A stretch of DNA of 64,000 nucleotides from Parvularcula sp. BBD 1991-13. Lineage in GTDB: Bacteria > Pseudomonadota > Alphaproteobacteria > Caulobacterales > Parvularculaceae. The notes beneath the pieces are model-generated. The model searched no databases and was not told where the DNA came from. It was given only the letters and a program-made list of their open reading frames with translations. The stretch covers positions 1 to 64,000 of the forward strand of contig LYSZ01000012.1 in the NCBI GenBank assembly GCA_001657385.1. The letters run 5' to 3'. Positions 33,266 to 43,026 of the stretch are shown here, in pieces. Positions within the stretch are counted from its first letter, which is position 1. Each line of letters opens with the position of its first letter. The position numbers were made by a program, and so were the translations under genes.

Positions 33266-35929
33266 ATGAACGACAGGTTCAAACGGTCACGAGCAGGAGT
33301 AAAACAGGCGGTGCTGGGCGTTGCGAGCGCGCTGGCGATGGCGGCGCCCGCATTGGCGCAGGCGCAACCGGGGCCGGCGACGGCGATGAAGCTGCCCGCG
33401 CAGGCGCTGGACGACGCCATCAACGATATCGCCAGTCAGTCCGGCGTTCAGATCGTTCTTTACAGCGAGGACGCCCGGGGCATGTCTGCGCCAGCGGTTA
33501 ATGGTCTGTATACAGTTGAACAGGCGCTTGACGCCGTGCTGGCCGACACCGGGCTGGACCACTATCGCGTGAACGAGCGCACCATCGCCGTGGCGCCGCC
33601 GGGCCGGCTGGCCCAGAACGCGCCTGCGCGCGGCGACGCCGTTTCCGTCGCGCCGGGGCCGGCGCGCCGTGAAGACCGCCGCAGTCAGGCCGTGAGTCCG
33701 GATCGCGGGCTGGGTACGGATCTGATTCTGGTGACTGCGCGTAAACGTGAAGAAAGCATCCAGGATGTGCCGGGCGTCGTCACCGTTTACAATACCGATG
33801 CGCTGCGCGCTGTCGGGATCACTGATGCGCGCTCGCTTTCCCTTAATACGCTCGGCATCGTCTACAGCGAGACCTTCGCTGGCGCGGCCGCGCCGCGCAT
33901 CACCATTCGCGGCGTTGGCGACGACGACTTCAACCCCAACGGGTCGTCCTCCGCGGCCGTTCACGTGAACGGCATTTTTCAGGGTACGAATGGCCTCTTG
34001 AACAGCCAGTATTTCGATGTCGAGCGGGCCGAAGTCCTGAAAGGTCCGCAGGGAACGCTTTACGGCCGTAACGCCACGGCGGGGACCATCAACATCATTA
34101 CGACGCGGCCGGGGGAAGAATTCGGCGGCTATCTCGACGTTGAGTTCGGTAATTTCGGCGTTTTCCGGGGCGAGGGCGCCGTCGACCTTCCGATATCGGA
34201 GAGATTTCGCACGCGGGTCGCCGCGCTGTTCGAGGAGTCCGACGGCTTTTTCGAGCATCTCGGCACGGGGCCGGCGACCGGGTTTTCCTACCGGCCCGGG
34301 GTGATCCCGCCGCAGCCGGCGGTCGAGTCCCAGGGCGATTTCGGCGGGGCGGACCGGTTTTCCGCCCGCTTCACCGCCGAGCTTGACCTGACGGCGTCGA
34401 CGCTTGTCACCGCGACCGTCACCTATGGCGAGGATGAGAGCGAGTTGCCGATCCCCGACGTGACGGCGAATATCTGGGCCGATTACGAGGCCGGTCAGGC
34501 GTTTTTCCTGAATCCGGCTGACCCGATTCTCGACGCCTATGGTGATGCGCTGGACAACGATCCGTTTACGGTTTTCTCCAACGTCATCCCCCGGATGGAC
34601 GGCGAACAGCTTGGCGCCAACCTTCAGATCGACCAGCAGTTTTCCGACAGCCTTTCGGGCGTCCTGCTGGTCGGATATGAATCCCTCGACCGGGATTTCG
34701 CCACATCCGACAATCTGCCGTTTTCAGTGGCCGATTACCTGTTTCAGAACCAGTTTTCGCAGTTTACCGTCGAGGCGCGGCTCTCCGACGACAACTCGGA
34801 CGGATTCGGATGGCTGCTCGGCGCCTTTTTCCTCGACGACGAGGTCGAGTTCGGCACCAATCTCCTGTTCCTGAATTCCGGCCTGTGGCAGACCGACATA
34901 CGCACGGACGCCGTGCAGGAACGCAGCTCTTTTGGCGTATTCGCCTCGACCGACTGGATGCCCGTGGAGTGGTTCACATTCGAGGCTGGTGTGCGATATT
35001 CGTCCGATGACGTCACGTTCGACGGAGCGACGCGTAATCTCGACCCGTTCGGCGTCTTCGGCGAACCGTCGAGCTTTTTTCCGTTGGGCTCGGTTTTTAT
35101 CGGCAATCCGATCGATCCTGAAAATCCGCTTTTCTTCAGTGAGGAATTCGATGATGACGAGTTTACCTGGAATGTCGGCGGCGTTTTCCGGCCCGCTGAC
35201 GGGTTGAATCTCTATGCAAAGGTCAGCACCGGCTACAAGGCCGGCGGTTTTGACGGATCGACCATCCTGAGCCCGCGGGAAGCCCTGCCGATCAACTCCG
35301 AGACCGTTATCGCTTATGAAACGGGCGCCAAATACCAGTCGCCGAACGGCGTCTTCAGCGCCGAGGCCAATCTTTTCCATTACGACTTCGAGGACTATCA
35401 GTCTACGGCCCTTCTTGACGTGGCGGGCGCCGTTACCAATGTCCGCGCCAATGTATCGGACGCCAGAATCCGGGGCGCAGAATTTTCCGCCAACGTCTCG
35501 CCGCTCGACGGCCTGGTGTTCAGCGGCGGCGTCGCGCTTCTCGATACGGAGATCCAGAACTTTCAGGGAACTGCGGCCGGCGTCGAGGGCAACGAACTGC
35601 CGTTCTCGCCGACCGTGTCGTGGAACGCGTCTGTAGTCTATCTCGCGCCTCTTTCGGAGCGCTTCACCCTGAATGCGCAGGCCGACATCAGCGGCACCGG
35701 CGCGCATTTTCAGACAATCAACAACAACGATGAAGTGGATTCCTTCGCCGTACCCAATGCGCGGCTTGGCGTCCAAGCGGCGGAGGGTTGGGAAGTGGCG
35801 CTCTGGGTGCGCAACTTCACGGATGAACGATATGATGTCGGCTTTTTCCCCTCGACGGGGCTGACGCCGGACACCTTTTTCAAGGGGCCGCCGCGCACCT
35901 ATGGCGTCAATCTGAAAGCGACGTTCTAG
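33266..35929 (+). CDS. TonB-dependent receptor with STN signalling domain
   Basis: The 887-aa protein has a signal peptide (VLGVASALAMAAPALAQA), an STN domain (about 42-112, MKLPAQALDDAINDIASQSGVQIVLY), a linker, a plug (ARKREESIQDVPGVVTVYN through VERAEVLKGPQGTLYGRNATAGTINIITTRPG) and a barrel ending in VNLKATF. The STN domain contacts FecR, so ligand binding should activate the divergent sigma gene. It borders the RiPP cluster. Ligand unknown; the family includes siderophore receptors. Confidence 0.93.
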   Translation: MNDRFKRSRAGVKQAVLGVASALAMAAPALAQAQPGPATAMKLPAQALDDAINDIASQSGVQIVLYSEDARGMSAPAVNGLYTVEQALDAVLADTGLDHYRVNERTIAVAPPGRLAQNAPARGDAVSVAPGPARREDRRSQAVSPDRGLGTDLILVTARKREESIQDVPGVVTVYNTDALRAVGITDARSLSLNTLGIVYSETFAGAAAPRITIRGVGDDDFNPNGSSSAAVHVNGIFQGTNGLLNSQYFDVERAEVLKGPQGTLYGRNATAGTINIITTRPGEEFGGYLDVEFGNFGVFRGEGAVDLPISERFRTRVAALFEESDGFFEHLGTGPATGFSYRPGVIPPQPAVESQGDFGGADRFSARFTAELDLTASTLVTATVTYGEDESELPIPDVTANIWADYEAGQAFFLNPADPILDAYGDALDNDPFTVFSNVIPRMDGEQLGANLQIDQQFSDSLSGVLLVGYESLDRDFATSDNLPFSVADYLFQNQFSQFTVEARLSDDNSDGFGWLLGAFFLDDEVEFGTNLLFLNSGLWQTDIRTDAVQERSSFGVFASTDWMPVEWFTFEAGVRYSSDDVTFDGATRNLDPFGVFGEPSSFFPLGSVFIGNPIDPENPLFFSEEFDDDEFTWNVGGVFRPADGLNLYAKVSTGYKAGGFDGSTILSPREALPINSETVIAYETGAKYQSPNGVFSAEANLFHYDFEDYQSTALLDVAGAVTNVRANVSDARIRGAEFSANVSPLDGLVFSGGVALLDTEIQNFQGTAAGVEGNELPFSPTVSWNASVVYLAPLSERFTLNAQADISGTGAHFQTINNNDEVDSFAVPNARLGVQAAEGWEVALWVRNFTDERYDVGFFPSTGLTPDTFFKGPPRTYGVNLKATF

Positions 35930-36127
35930 CCGGCCTTATCCCAGCGGTCTTTCGCCGGGCCCCGCCCGGCGGAGCCGTCCGGCTGAAGGCCGTCAAACAT
36001 TCAATGGATACGGATGACGGCGTCACGAGGGCCGGTGGCGGTTGAAAAGGGCCAAATCCCGAGCGCTTGCGTCGACGTCAGTATGTGGAATGTTTCCTTA
36101 CGCCCATTGCCGGGCTTTTCTCCGGCT

Positions 36128-37249
36128 TCAAAACATGCCGATCAGCGTATCGCGGAGCTCCTTGCCGGTTTCGGTCAGGGCATGGGTCGTATTGAGGGCC
36201 TTTTCAAGATCGAGCACCGCCTGCCGTTTTTCGTTGTAGACCTCCATACAGTCAGCATATCGATCGTTTTCCGCAAGGCGCTTGTGAAAGAACGCCATAT
36301 GTGATGATGCGTGGAAAGCCAGGAGAATCATTTCCAACGGGCGCTTGTTCTTTTTCAAAGGAGAAACATAAAGCGTATCGTCTGTCCCGTCGTGAAAGGG
36401 ATAACAGTATTTGAGCAGGTGATAGTACTGGTGCGCGCATTCGTGGACCAGCGTTTCCGCAAGGGCGACATGGCGGATGGGCATTGTAACGGTAATGACG
36501 CCCGGCTGTATGGTCGACGATCCCGATACATGCTTGCCCGTGCCGTCGTCCTTGACGAAAACGGCGAGCCCTTTCAGCGCCCTTCCCACCCAGTCCGAAT
36601 ATTCAGGCGTGTACGTATCGATTAATCGAAATGCGTCCGCAAGCGCACTGGCGAAATCTTCATAATCCAGTCGTTTGCCGGTAATATTCGACAGCGGCCA
36701 GATGGTTTCCTCCCATTCGCCGCGTTCACCTGAAACCGACAATACGTACACTTCTTTCGAGTTATTTCCGCTAACGGTCGTGTCCAGACCATGTCCGAGA
36801 CGAAACAGGCTCCGCGTCACGCCTCCGTCGCAGACGATCGCCGCCCCGCCGCCGGCGCCGCTCCGAATGTTCGTGCAACCGCGATAGACATCGCCGTTCG
36901 AAAGAATGTCCGGGCGCGCCCCATCGAAACTCAGCGCCCAGTCGATCGGGCGAAGGACTTGCTCCAACGCCGTCAGCATCTGTCCCAGGGCCGCCCGCGG
37001 CTCGCCGTTCCTGAGATAGGCGAGGGCGACGCCAAGTTCCGGCCGCCATAACGCCATGCCCGATCCCGGAAGATCGTCGTCGTAGCTTGCCAGCAATCTG
37101 TCAACATCCGCACAGCCCTCAAACGCTTCGCCGGTTCTCCGGATGTTGCGGTAAACCGCTTTGACGTAGGAATTCGCGACAAGGTTTGTGACCTTTCTGT
37201 CGTCGGCGCCGTTTTCTGTCGGGGCGATGAACGGCCTTGCGATTTCCAT
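36128..37249 (-). CDS. HExxH protein, putative alphaKG-HExxH peptide beta-hydroxylase (copy C)
   Basis: The 373-aa protein ends the RiPP operon. Its key segment is LVHECAHQYYHLLKY (His269, Glu270, His273), then YVSPLKKNKRPLEMILLAFHASSH, the HExxH...SP...RPL pattern I associate with HEXXH-motif proteins of RiPP clusters, recently viewed as Fe(II)/alphaketoglutarate peptide beta-hydroxylases instead of proteases. His313 is a candidate third metal ligand. It shares HExxHQYY and SP(L/I)K with copy A. No signal peptide, so it acts in the cytoplasm. The peptide-modifying role is inferred from family and context. Confidence 0.72.
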   Translation of the reverse strand: MEIARPFIAPTENGADDRKVTNLVANSYVKAVYRNIRRTGEAFEGCADVDRLLASYDDDLPGSGMALWRPELGVALAYLRNGEPRAALGQMLTALEQVLRPIDWALSFDGARPDILSNGDVYRGCTNIRSGAGGGAAIVCDGGVTRSLFRLGHGLDTTVSGNNSKEVYVLSVSGERGEWEETIWPLSNITGKRLDYEDFASALADAFRLIDTYTPEYSDWVGRALKGLAVFVKDDGTGKHVSGSSTIQPGVITVTMPIRHVALAETLVHECAHQYYHLLKYCYPFHDGTDDTLYVSPLKKNKRPLEMILLAFHASSHMAFFHKRLAENDRYADCMEVYNEKRQAVLDLEKALNTTHALTETGKELRDTLIGMF

Positions 37250-37317
37250 GATCCTGTTTTCCCATGTAATCCGTTAACAGAGCGGTGTGCTTTCAGGGTG
37301 CGCATGCGTGTTTTTGG

Positions 37318-38538
37318 TCAGGCGCGCTCCCGCAGGCGCCGCCATAGCGATCTCTTGTCGTGTACGATCATGGCTGAAACCGTCATTCCCGGCTGGAGCG
37401 GAATCATGCGCTCGCCAACTTCAAGGGCTTCGCTTGTCAGGCTGGTTTTGATACGATAGGCCGGACCTGATATTCCAATACTTTCCGAGAGATCTTCCGG
37501 ATAAAGAATTGTTTTCGAAACCGAGAGAACTTCCCCCTGGACCGCGCCGTATCGCCTGAAAGGGAAAGCGTCGAGAAAAATCCGAACCTGTTGCCGCTCT
37601 GCGATATGACCAATCGATTTCGCCGACACGAACAGTTCAGCTTCAAGAATCCCGCCTTCGGGGATCAGGGCCAGAAGCAACTGGGCGCCGTTGATGCTTT
37701 GCCCCACATCGACGGGCAGCGCCGCCACGCGTCCGTCCACCGGCGACAGAACGGCCGCGCCTTTCCTGATTTCCAACTCCGTTTCACGGCTTGTCGTGTT
37801 CTGAAGCTCCTTGCGGTACGATGCCAGCGTGGACTGTTTTACCAGCGGCAACTGGTCGAGTTCAACCGACGCTTCGCCCAACTGAGCCTTGAGTTTTTCT
37901 CGCCGCTGCAACAACTCCAGTTTGTTCTGCTCCAGTTCGAGCACTTGCGACTGGTATGCGGCGACCTCGACATGAGAAGTGGCGTCCTCCTGCAACAGTT
38001 CGCGAAACCGCGCCAGCGTCGCTTCGGCGATGGTTGCGCTTTCCTCCAGGACAGCAATTTGCAGGTTCAACTGCGAGAGTTCAAAAGTCAGGTGATCGAT
38101 CTTGTCGTGCAACGACTGCTCCTTGATCGCCATTTCCGAAACAAAGGAGTCTATCTGGATCTGAATTTCTCGCCGTTCATTTTCCAGCGACGTTTTCAGG
38201 GCGTCAATGGCGTTCGTGCCGGCGCTGAGGCCCTGCTGGTGGACGATGTCGATGAGCGTCTGTCCCTTCTGCACATATTCGTTATGCCCCACATGAAGAT
38301 TTTCGACATGACCGTCCACGGGCGACAACACCCGGACGAGCCCCTTGCTCGGTGAAATGCGTCCCGTGGCGCGTTCCGATTCCGAATACGGAAAGAAAAG
38401 GACGATAAGAGCGATGGCGATCGAGAAAATGAAAAGGACGGCGGAAAACAATTTCGTTGAAAGATGAGTCCTCAATATTACATCGCCATAAAGGCGCCGC
38501 GACTGGTGCTCCACTGCTTCCTGTCGAAATATCGCCAT
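37318..38538 (-). CDS. HlyD-family periplasmic adaptor (bacteriocin secretion type)
   Basis: The 406-aa membrane fusion protein has one N-terminal span (LFSAVLFIFSIAIALIVLFF), a biotinyl-lipoyl-like half motif (VRVLSPVDGHVENLHVGHNEYVQKGQTLIDI), a long coiled-coil hairpin (about 125-245), the second lipoyl half (KGAAVLSPVDGRVAALPVDVGQSI) and beta-barrel domains. It links the C39 ABC exporter, encoded 38 bases upstream, to an outer-membrane channel, which is not in the window. This architecture is typical of exporters for double-glycine-leader peptides. Confidence 0.93.
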   Translation of the reverse strand: MAIFRQEAVEHQSRRLYGDVILRTHLSTKLFSAVLFIFSIAIALIVLFFPYSESERATGRISPSKGLVRVLSPVDGHVENLHVGHNEYVQKGQTLIDIVHQQGLSAGTNAIDALKTSLENERREIQIQIDSFVSEMAIKEQSLHDKIDHLTFELSQLNLQIAVLEESATIAEATLARFRELLQEDATSHVEVAAYQSQVLELEQNKLELLQRREKLKAQLGEASVELDQLPLVKQSTLASYRKELQNTTSRETELEIRKGAAVLSPVDGRVAALPVDVGQSINGAQLLLALIPEGGILEAELFVSAKSIGHIAERQQVRIFLDAFPFRRYGAVQGEVLSVSKTILYPEDLSESIGISGPAYRIKTSLTSEALEVGERMIPLQPGMTVSAMIVHDKRSLWRRLRERA

Positions 38539-38576
38539 TCTTCAGCCTCTCAACATAACTTGGCGCGCGATCACGC

Positions 38577-40697
38577 TCACGCAACGTTGCCTTTTTCCTG
38601 CGTCAGCACCGGTTTGATGTCGGGCGTGACGCGGCTGATGTGGCCGTTCTCCACCCTGTAAACGACATCGGCGCGCCGAATTAATTCCGGTCGGTGCGCA
38701 ATGATCACGCGTGTGATCGGCATGGCGGAGATCGTCTCCCCGATCGCGCGCTCTGATTCCTCGTCGAGATTCGCCGTGCCTTCATCGAGGAACAGAACCC
38801 TGGGTCGGTTGTACAGGGCTCTGGCCAGTAGAATTCGTTGCCGCTGCCCGCCCGACAGGGCGGCGCCCATGTCGCCGACCAGGCTCAGATACGTCATCGG
38901 CATCGCCATGATGTCGTTGTGGATCTGCGCCACCCTGGCGCATTCATAGGCCCAATCTTTATCCGGCGTCGGATCGAAAAAGGTTATGTTGTCGAGAAGG
39001 GTTCCCGACAGGAGCGTGTCGTCCTGCATCACGACGCCGATCTGCGAGCGCCAGGCGCGCAGGCCGAGGCGCGACAGGGGCGCGCCGTCGATCGCGATCG
39101 CACCTTCCTCCGGTTTCAGGAATCCCAGCATAACTTTTAGCAGCGTGCTTTTTCCGCTGCCGGAGGACCCGGCGATCGCGGCGTACTGGCCGGCGGGAAT
39201 CTCTAGGGAGAGGTCTTCGAATATGTAGGGGTCCTGCTTCGAGTATCGAAACGAAACCCGGTCAAGGTAAATGCCGCCCTCAATGGCGCGGTAGGCTTCC
39301 CGGGACGCCATGGCGTCGCTTTCCCTCTCCGCCAGGGCGATGTCCGACAGGCGTTCCAGATGCAACCCGACAAGCTTGAAAGAAATGACTTTCTGAATGA
39401 GTTCGCCGATGCGTTGCGCAAAGGTCTGGCGGTAGGCGAGAAAAGCGAACAGCATCCCTACCGTCATCTGGTCCTGCATCACCAGTACGGCCCCGAAATA
39501 AACGATGGCGCTTAACTGAATGCCGAACAGAAGCGTGTTGAACGCTTCCTGCATGAAAATGGTGCGTTGCAGGTGGATGGAGTCGTTGATGACGTCTGTA
39601 TAAAGATTGCGCCATCCGGCTTCGCGGTCGCTCTCCCGTCCAAACATCTTGATCGCCCGGAAGGCGCGGATGGTCTCGATCTTGTAAGACGACTCCGTGC
39701 CTTCCGTGTAAAGCAGCTTTTCCTGGTAAGAACGAATTTTCGGAATGAGCCATATGCTCGATACAGCGAATATGGTTGTAAATAGCAGTACGAGCAGGGT
39801 CAGTTTCACGCTGTAGAACAGCATGAAGCAAAGCATGATAATGGTCATGACGCCGTCGATAAGGCCGGCCACTGAATCCTGCGTGATGGCCCGCTGGATC
39901 GGCTCGGTCGAATTGATGCGCGTTATGATGTCGCCAATATTTCGTTTTTCAAAATAGACCGACGGCAGACTGAGCAAATGCCGAATCAGGTTGCCGATGA
40001 TCTGAAATGTGAAGTTATGACCGATGGTCATGATCACGTATTTTCGCAGGAATTCCGTCGTCGTGTTGATGAAAACGAGGAGAACGAAGGCGATGCATAA
40101 CGCCAGGGCCATCTGTTGGTCGAATCGCGTGATGGCGTCGTCGATGACCACTTGCATGTAAAACGGCGTAGCGACGGCGAACAACTGCAATATGATGGAC
40201 AGAGCGAGGATTTGCGTCAGCGCCGCCCTGATGCCGGAAATCGACGACCAGAGATGCGATATCCTCAGTCTCGGGATCTTTTCCGGCGGCGACAGGTTGT
40301 TCGTGCGCTCAAAATCGACCGCGACGCCCGTATAGTGCTTCGACGCCTCGGACAGCGACATCTTGACGGCGCCCCTGCCCGGGTCGTGGATCTCGAGCTT
40401 TGTATCCGATGCAGCGGTGAGTACGACGAAATGATTAAGGTTCCAGTGCAGGATCGCCGGCGTCTTGACGTCCTTCAGCCGCGACAAGTCGGCTTTCAGG
40501 GGGCGCGCGGAGAGGCCCACTTCCGCGGCCATCTCCATGAGGTGCCTGAGCGTCAGTCCTTTCAGCGAGGCTGAAAACTTCTGACGCAGCGTCAGGATGT
40601 CGGTCGTCAACCCGTGCGCATTCATGACCATCGCCATGCATGCGATGCCGCATTCCGCCGCCTCGCTTTGGAAAATAACGGGAACCTTATGCTTCAT
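38577..40697 (-). CDS. C39 peptidase-containing ABC exporter (PCAT)
   Basis: The 706-aa protein joins an N-terminal C39 peptidase (Cys16 in SEAAECGIACMAM, His in HWNLNHFVVL, Asp in IHDPGRG), a six-span exporter domain (about 160-440) and a nucleotide-binding domain with Walker A GSSGSGKSTLLK, signature LSGGQRQRILLARAL and Walker B VLFLDEGTANLDEES. All catalytic residues are present. Such transporters cut the leader after a Gly-Gly site and export the core peptide; both precursors in this operon end their leaders in SGGG. Confidence 0.96.
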   Translation of the reverse strand: MKHKVPVIFQSEAAECGIACMAMVMNAHGLTTDILTLRQKFSASLKGLTLRHLMEMAAEVGLSARPLKADLSRLKDVKTPAILHWNLNHFVVLTAASDTKLEIHDPGRGAVKMSLSEASKHYTGVAVDFERTNNLSPPEKIPRLRISHLWSSISGIRAALTQILALSIILQLFAVATPFYMQVVIDDAITRFDQQMALALCIAFVLLVFINTTTEFLRKYVIMTIGHNFTFQIIGNLIRHLLSLPSVYFEKRNIGDIITRINSTEPIQRAITQDSVAGLIDGVMTIIMLCFMLFYSVKLTLLVLLFTTIFAVSSIWLIPKIRSYQEKLLYTEGTESSYKIETIRAFRAIKMFGRESDREAGWRNLYTDVINDSIHLQRTIFMQEAFNTLLFGIQLSAIVYFGAVLVMQDQMTVGMLFAFLAYRQTFAQRIGELIQKVISFKLVGLHLERLSDIALAERESDAMASREAYRAIEGGIYLDRVSFRYSKQDPYIFEDLSLEIPAGQYAAIAGSSGSGKSTLLKVMLGFLKPEEGAIAIDGAPLSRLGLRAWRSQIGVVMQDDTLLSGTLLDNITFFDPTPDKDWAYECARVAQIHNDIMAMPMTYLSLVGDMGAALSGGQRQRILLARALYNRPRVLFLDEGTANLDEESERAIGETISAMPITRVIIAHRPELIRRADVVYRVENGHISRVTPDIKPVLTQEKGNVA

Positions 40698-40736
40698 TTC
40701 TTTTCGGTCTCGCTTACCATCGGACGCGCTGGATCA

Positions 40737-41834
40737 TCAGGATGCGAAAGCGGCTTCGCTCGGCGCTGTCGCCCCGCCGCGCCAGGACTGGCCTGCGGTC
40801 ACCGTGGCGGCCAGGCGCGAAAGCAGGCGGCATACCTCGTCGCGGTCGTACAAACCTTCGCGCGTCAGAAAGCCGTCCAGCTTCTCAAAGCCGGCATAGG
40901 CGCGGGTTTTGTATTTCCGGACGACGGACGCCTCCGCCGCGTTCCGCTGTTCGATCTTTTTCCACAGGTGGTATAGTCCGTACCAGACGAATACGGCTTG
41001 AATGAGATTATCGACGCTGATGTCGGCGCCGCTCCAGGGGGACTGTATAATTCGCGAGGCGTCGTCTTTCGTGGCGATGTTGCAACCGACCAGATACTCC
41101 AGCATGTACATTGCCGTGTGAATGGATTCGTGAACCAGCGCGTCTGCCAGGTAATGCCTGTCGATCCTGTCCAGATGCGGGTTGGTGAGGGCGGTCAGGC
41201 CGATCATGCCGCGAAACGTTCCCGAGCTGACGACGTTGGGGCGTTCTCTGCATTCGCGAATCCCGAGAATGGCCGTGAAGCTCGAGACGAACCCGGCTAT
41301 CGTCTCTTCTTCATGGATCAGCGCCAGCGCGTTCTCGACTTTGTCGAATACCCGATCCGCGGCGTCAGGCGCATACTCCACCGGCGGCTCCGACCACCGA
41401 ACGATGCCGGAAATGTTGAGTGGGAACGCGATGGTTGAGCGTCTGACCGAGACCGGCACGCCCCTGAGCGCGGACGGGGCGTAGTCGTCGCAGTCACGGT
41501 CCCCGTCCAGCGTCATCCCGAGCGCGAGGAGTGTCAGGTAAGCGACGGTGGAGGGCAGCGCCTCTTCCTCGCTGTAACGAACGGCCTCCACCACGTAGGG
41601 AAGGCGGCAATACGCCGCCAATTGAGCGTCGGACATGGTGTCCACGATGTCCGCCAGCTCCTGGTGTCCCGGGACGTCAGTAGATGCGACATGAGCCGCG
41701 AATACGGCGAAATTGTCCGAACACGCTTTTTCATAGGGGATGATGGCGTTGTTCTGAAAATCGACTGAGCTTTCGTCCCATTCGATAATGGTTGCAAATT
41801 CGCTTAATCGATCAGCCAGCTGATGCAATGTCAT
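40737..41834 (-). CDS. HExxH protein, divergent alphaKG-HExxH-like enzyme (copy B)
   Basis: The 365-aa protein contains ALVHESIHTAMYMLEYLVG (His235, Glu236, His239) followed by IIQSPWSGADISVDNLIQAVFVWYGLYHLW, matching the HExxH...SPW layout. Unlike copies A and C it lacks the QYY after the motif and the later F/YHA histidine, so its third ligand or target residue may differ. It overlaps copy A by 23 bases and precedes the exporter gene, indicating a coupled operon. Cytoplasmic; modification of the precursor peptides is inferred. Confidence 0.68.
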   Translation of the reverse strand: MTLHQLADRLSEFATIIEWDESSVDFQNNAIIPYEKACSDNFAVFAAHVASTDVPGHQELADIVDTMSDAQLAAYCRLPYVVEAVRYSEEEALPSTVAYLTLLALGMTLDGDRDCDDYAPSALRGVPVSVRRSTIAFPLNISGIVRWSEPPVEYAPDAADRVFDKVENALALIHEEETIAGFVSSFTAILGIRECRERPNVVSSGTFRGMIGLTALTNPHLDRIDRHYLADALVHESIHTAMYMLEYLVGCNIATKDDASRIIQSPWSGADISVDNLIQAVFVWYGLYHLWKKIEQRNAAEASVVRKYKTRAYAGFEKLDGFLTREGLYDRDEVCRLLSRLAATVTAGQSWRGGATAPSEAAFAS

Positions 41835-43026
41835 GGCGTTCTCCAGACAGGTTCATGCGATGCGTGCTCAGTTCTTCGAAAACCAGCCGCCCGTTTTCCG
41901 ACAGCCCATCGGCGTTTCGGAAAGTCTCCTCGTAAGCGGCGGCCATTCCTTCGAACCTGCGGACTTCTTTCAGGTCGGCCCTTTTCTCGTCGAGCGCAGC
42001 GAGTCGCAGGTAATAGGAAAGGATATTGATCACGGCGTGATAGGCGATCATATTCTGGTTGAGCGTTCTGTACGCCCGTTTTATCGGCGAATAGAAGAGC
42101 GCCTCGCCCTCGGCGACGGGATATAGCATGGCGAGAAATTCATAGTACTGATGGGAGGCTTCGTGGACCAGTTGTTCCGCTATTAGACTGGCCCGCGCCG
42201 AGGACTGCATGTAAATAAACCCCGGACGCGATCCGCCGCTTCCGCTGAGGCATCGTTCGTCGGTATTCTCGCAGATAAGGGCGATGTACCGCGAGGCGTT
42301 CAGAACCCACAGCAACAGGTCGACGCCGATTTCGCCGAGCAGAGACAGGCCCGCATCCACAGCGAGCACCGTCTCTTTTTCCTCGGCTGCGTATGGTCCG
42401 TCGTAATGGCCTTCTATAGACCAGGAGAGCCTGTCGCGCGCCAGGGCCCCGAAGATGACGTTCGTGTCCAGCGGTTTTCCGTCAATGACGACCGGCCGCA
42501 CATTGTCCGCCAGCGCGCAGACAGACCGGTCTTCGGTCAAGATCCAGAGGCTGTTGCCTTCCTCCTGGGGCGCGCCTTTGTGGGTGACGACGGAGCATTT
42601 GCCGCGCGCCGTTCGGATGCGCATTGCGTCGCCGAGAATATCGATATGGAGAATATCGCCACACGGAGCGCCATTCCAGAAAAGGGTACATGGCCGTTTC
42701 AGGTCAAGTGAAAACCGCCGGCCCATCGCGTCGCCAAGCCGCCAGGCCAGCAACAAATATTGTGCGGCGAATTTCAGCGTATCGAATTCACAGGCGCCGG
42801 TGAGCCGCTCGTTAATGACGCCGATTTCCGGCGACCAGTATTCGGACTTCGCCGAGACGGGCAGCGCAGATAAGAAATCGGCTGCGTCAGTCTCTTCCAT
42901 CTCGCGCAGCCTGTTCGAAAGGCGGTTTCTCGTCGCCTGCGCGTATGAGGCCGCCAGCCCGGGAAAGCTGTCGTAATCATATGCATTCACGGGCAGGCAC
43001 AGGGATCGAATAATTTTCTCTCTCAT
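41812..43026 (-). CDS. HExxH protein, putative alphaKG-HExxH peptide beta-hydroxylase (copy A)
   Basis: The 404-aa protein has EQLVHEASHQYYEFLAMLYP (His288, Glu289, His292) and FYSPIKRAYRTLNQNMIAYHAVINI, closely paralleling copy C, with a candidate third-ligand His330 at the same spacing from SP. The N-terminal 280 residues are unlike known domains. The start ATG overlaps the stop of the 72-aa ORF upstream (ATGA), and the gene overlaps copy B at its end. It belongs to the RiPP operon and probably modifies the peptide; the reaction is inferred. Confidence 0.72.
   Translation of the reverse strand: MREKIIRSLCLPVNAYDYDSFPGLAASYAQATRNRLSNRLREMEETDAADFLSALPVSAKSEYWSPEIGVINERLTGACEFDTLKFAAQYLLLAWRLGDAMGRRFSLDLKRPCTLFWNGAPCGDILHIDILGDAMRIRTARGKCSVVTHKGAPQEEGNSLWILTEDRSVCALADNVRPVVIDGKPLDTNVIFGALARDRLSWSIEGHYDGPYAAEEKETVLAVDAGLSLLGEIGVDLLLWVLNASRYIALICENTDERCLSGSGGSRPGFIYMQSSARASLIAEQLVHEASHQYYEFLAMLYPVAEGEALFYSPIKRAYRTLNQNMIAYHAVINILSYYLRLAALDEKRADLKEVRRFEGMAAAYEETFRNADGLSENGRLVFEELSTHRMNLSGERHDIASAG

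Noticed and set aside
36128-43026. The HExxH proteins as simple zinc proteases
   Set aside because: Cytoplasmic, three divergent copies in a RiPP operon, HExxH followed by the SP(L/W/I) pattern, and no obvious gluzincin Glu; hydroxylase-like function fits better, though a protease role is not excluded.
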